Source: Arenicola marina (lineage: Eukaryota > Annelida > Polychaeta > Arenicolidae). From it: a DNA stretch of 64,000 nucleotides. Below the pieces are notes generated by a model that was given only the letters and a program-made list of their open reading frames with translations, was not told the DNA's origin and did no database searches. Positions within the stretch are counted from its first letter, which is position 1. Every line of letters starts with the position of its first letter. The position numbers and the translations under genes were made by a program. This document shows, in pieces, positions 61,621-64,000 of the stretch. The stretch lies in contig OZ025248.1 of NCBI GenBank assembly GCA_964019135.1, positions 69,632,119 to 69,696,118 on the forward strand. Direction: 5' to 3'.

Positions 61621-61684
61621 CCACAGGCGCTCAGATTTGTTGACCCCTTGGGGTTTGTTTGTCAACAAATCTGAGCGTCTGTGG
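61621..61684. repeat. Inverted repeat with 24-bp arms
   Basis: ccacaggcgctcagatttgt plus tgac (61621-61644) pairs with gtcaacaaatctgagcgtct plus gtgg (61661-61684) with one mismatch and a 16-bp loop. The DNA or RNA would form a strong hairpin. It may be the remains of a foldback element. Confidence 0.8.
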
Positions 61685-61824
61685 TCAAAACGGTCGGCAC
61701 CAAATATTTCGCTAAGCTCGCTGCTAATGTCCTATTTGAAGGTGAAATATTCGGCCCCGTCCGTTTGGAACTTACGAGCCCTAACATACACAGGTCAACA
61801 GACTTAAAATTCATGCACCAAACG

Positions 61825-61850
61825 AAAAAAAAAAAAAAAAAAAAAAAAAA
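61825..61850 (+). repeat. A26 tract
   Basis: A run of 26 adenines after about 180 bp of unremarkable sequence. It may be the 3' end of a retroposed copy or a simple expansion; no target-site duplication was identified. Confidence 0.6.
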
Positions 61851-62289
61851 CAGTAATAAAATTCACAGTACAAATAAATGGGGTCCAGACTTTCGTTCTC
61901 TTTATCGCAGGTCGCCGCAAGAAAGAACCATAATTATTCTTGCATCACGTTGCATCACTGACGTTGTGTAGTAACGCCCTAGAATACACTAAAGCGAGCT
62001 TCGCAATGCCAGTCTTGTTCTGAATAAACGGGCAGTCAGTCTCCAGCGTTCGTCAGTCCAGTGAAACAATGTTGGGGATATCGAATCACATTGAAAACAC
62101 GTGTTACTTAAGGGTCTGATGTCCTCCCAAATAGACCAGAATCGTCAGAGAACAATCCCACCAGTTGCCCAAGCCAAGCGTGCCTGGGCGTCAATGGCGC
62201 CGGTCTACACGTCAACAGCTACGTCATACGTCCATACGCATACGGCACTCCCTACCATTGTAATGTATATACGTGTATATTTGGCACTT

Positions 62290-63667
62290 TCATTCCCGCT
62301 CCCGATCTGAATCATCGGCCTCGTCCATCAGCGTCTTGATGACAACGTTGTTGGGGAGCTGCTGCTGCTGCTGGTGGTGGTGGACGATGTGATGCTGCTG
62401 CTGCTGCTGCTGCTGGTGGTGTTGCTGCGTGGCCGGCGTGGGCCAGGACAGGGTGACGGTGCCCGTGGCCTTGTCCTCGGAGGCCTGCAGCACCGTAGTG
62501 ACGTCCTGCATCTCTGCCCGGGCCTGGGCCAGCGCCTGCTGCACCGCGATGTCCTTCTGCGTCCGCTCCTCCATCAGCGCCCGGGACAGCTGCACCTGGG
62601 CCTCGATTCGCAGCGAGTTCAGCGCCTGCAAGCAAATCAAATAACATGTGATGTTTCGGGAGTTCTTTACGACACCATCTTCCAGTAGACGCCACATTAA
62701 CCCAGGTTACTGTCCGGGACAATGAAACTGGGCTGGATGAAAGACTTTCGGGGCACATAAAGGGGAAACCAAGACCAGCCATGAATGATTTCTTATTGAA
62801 ACTATGAAGCCAACGGAGTTCATCCCCAGAAGAACAAATTTGTATTAATCTGATAACAAATAATCATCAATTGAACGCACATAGGTAACGCTGATGATGA
62901 CGTCACGGAAGCTTAATCCGATATCTTCCGCTTCGTCCGCCCGCTGTTGCAGCCCGTCACCAGGCCTCAAGTATTCGACCCGTCAGTTCAGAAACAACTC
63001 ACCGGCCGTCAATCGTATTAGCTGCCAGGGTTTTAGTATATATATATATTTATGTTATCACAATTTAGCGGCTGGATCACGTGTAACGTGATAAAACGGT
63101 CTTCGTGGAGCTACCATTTTAGTAGTACGCCTAAATTTCACAAGTGAAACAGTGCAACCGGTGACTTACCCGGCTCGGCACTTATTCTACACCCACACAC
63201 CATCCTCAACCCAACGCAACCCAGTCATTAAGATTTCTAACGTAGGTTTGGATGGTTAGTCAGTCGACACTCTAAAACTCGTCACACAGTGTGGTCAATG
63301 ACCTCGATATTAAACAGTCAACGGCTGCAAAATACATTATTTGATCAGGGACGTCCCCTTTTCCTTTTCAGAGTTCGTTAAAAAGAGCACGTTTGCACGT
63401 TCCACAGGTCAATTCATCATAAAACTAGAAATCTCTCCTTATCTGCCGACCTGTATTTACATCCCTATAAGTAATATGACACCACATAATAAAATAATAA
63501 TGTGCAGGAGTTTCTTAACTGTTCTGAATACTCACCTCAATCTTTTCTTTTTCATAATGATCCTTGATAGAGCGAATGAAGTTTTCTCTTCCAGACTGAC
63601 TCTGTTGCTTGGCTTGCTCCACCAAGTTCTTAAGCTGTTGCGCTTGTAAAAGTAGGTTGTTGGCCAT
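62290..63667 (-). CDS. Coiled-coil protein with Gln/His-rich C-terminus (last two exons; rest off window)
   Basis: Two exons in gene order: 63667-63536 (44 codons, acceptor ctgcag, donor gtgagt) and 62625-62290 (111 codons then TGA), both phase 0. The first visible exon opens with MANNLLLQAQQLKNLVEQAK; the ATG follows directly on a splice acceptor, so it is probably internal. Together they give a continuous helix-rich stretch (RENFIRSIKDHYEKEKIE joined to ALNSLRIEAQVQLSRALMEE, then KDIAVQQALAQARAEMQ) typical of a parallel coiled coil. After TVTLSWPTP comes a tract of Gln and His (QQHHQQQQQQQHH, HHHQQQQQ) from CAG/CAC repeats, and an acidic end MDEADDSDRERE. I do not recognise the family. Upstream exons lie beyond 64000 or in the last 330 bp, where I see none. 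Confidence 0.75.
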
Positions 63668-64000
63668 CTGCAGACACCACGAAGATATAGATGAATTGGT
63701 TTCACCTAAGGCCGTCACGGGATCGTGTCGTGCCTGATCGGGTGGTTATTGCATATAGGACTCAGCAACCCGTCCGGAGAGCCAGATTATATGTAGTGAT
63801 CCTGACGTTGCTAAATATATGATGCCGAAAAAACACTTATGGGTTCTACAACGAAGCAGTCAAATATCTGGACAGATAGAAATATCAATCGAAGCGGTAC
63901 AATAAAATCTAATTTAACCATAAGAAAAATTGCAGAGGCAACATGCTGAAATGCACGAGCACACACGTCCGTTGATCATAATGAGTACTGTGTCCGTCAG

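Overview
This is animal nuclear DNA. It has multi-exon genes with GT-AG introns, tRNA-derived SINEs, MITE-like elements and a very large amount of minisatellite DNA. Four things point to an invertebrate deuterostome, most likely a cephalochordate (amphioxus): the gene set, a peritrophin-type chitin-binding module on a secreted protein, a long single-exon LRR protein with a GPI-type tail, and minisatellites starting at intron 5' ends. The species call is inference (about 0.6). The host genes are assigned with more confidence.

Layout: (1) 1-20473, + strand: most of a USP16/USP45-type deubiquitinase in 15 visible exons. The start lies off the left edge. Its introns hold a SINE, a MITE with an internal 62-bp array, a 36-bp array (3.0 kb), an 11-bp array and a 26-bp array (8.2 kb). 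(2) 20474-28064: intergenic, with a 0.9-kb TIR element and a 4.7-kb array of a 24-bp C-rich unit. (3) 28065-32049, +: eight exons encoding a secreted protein with an N-terminal chitin-binding domain and a CD38/BST1-type ADP-ribosyl cyclase domain. (4) 33372-45293, -: complete PSMD13 (Rpn9, proteasome lid) in 13 exons, 378 aa. Two introns carry arrays of 66-bp (4.5 kb) and 29-bp (2.0 kb) units. (5) 45294-50576: repeat-rich intergenic DNA with foldbacks, a MITE copy and G/C-rich degenerate arrays. (6) 50577-51500, +: an unrecognised basic, coiled-coil-like 307-aa protein. (7) 52000-56500: two more copies of the MITE and a few doubtful small ORFs. (8) 56544-58880, +: an LRR protein of about 23 repeats with signal peptide, LRRCT, Thr/Pro stalk and GPI-like tail. 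(9) 58881-62289: SINEs and a hairpin. (10) 62290-63667, -: the last two exons of a coiled-coil protein with a Gln/His-rich C-terminus.

The genes do not form a pathway. USP16/45 and PSMD13 both belong to ubiquitin-proteasome biology but are adjacent only by position. The most notable pattern is architectural. In two unrelated genes on opposite strands, four long minisatellites with unrelated units each begin within about 3-27 nt of an intron's 5' splice site, in transcriptional orientation. With the other arrays, minisatellite DNA fills roughly 23 kb (over a third) of the window.
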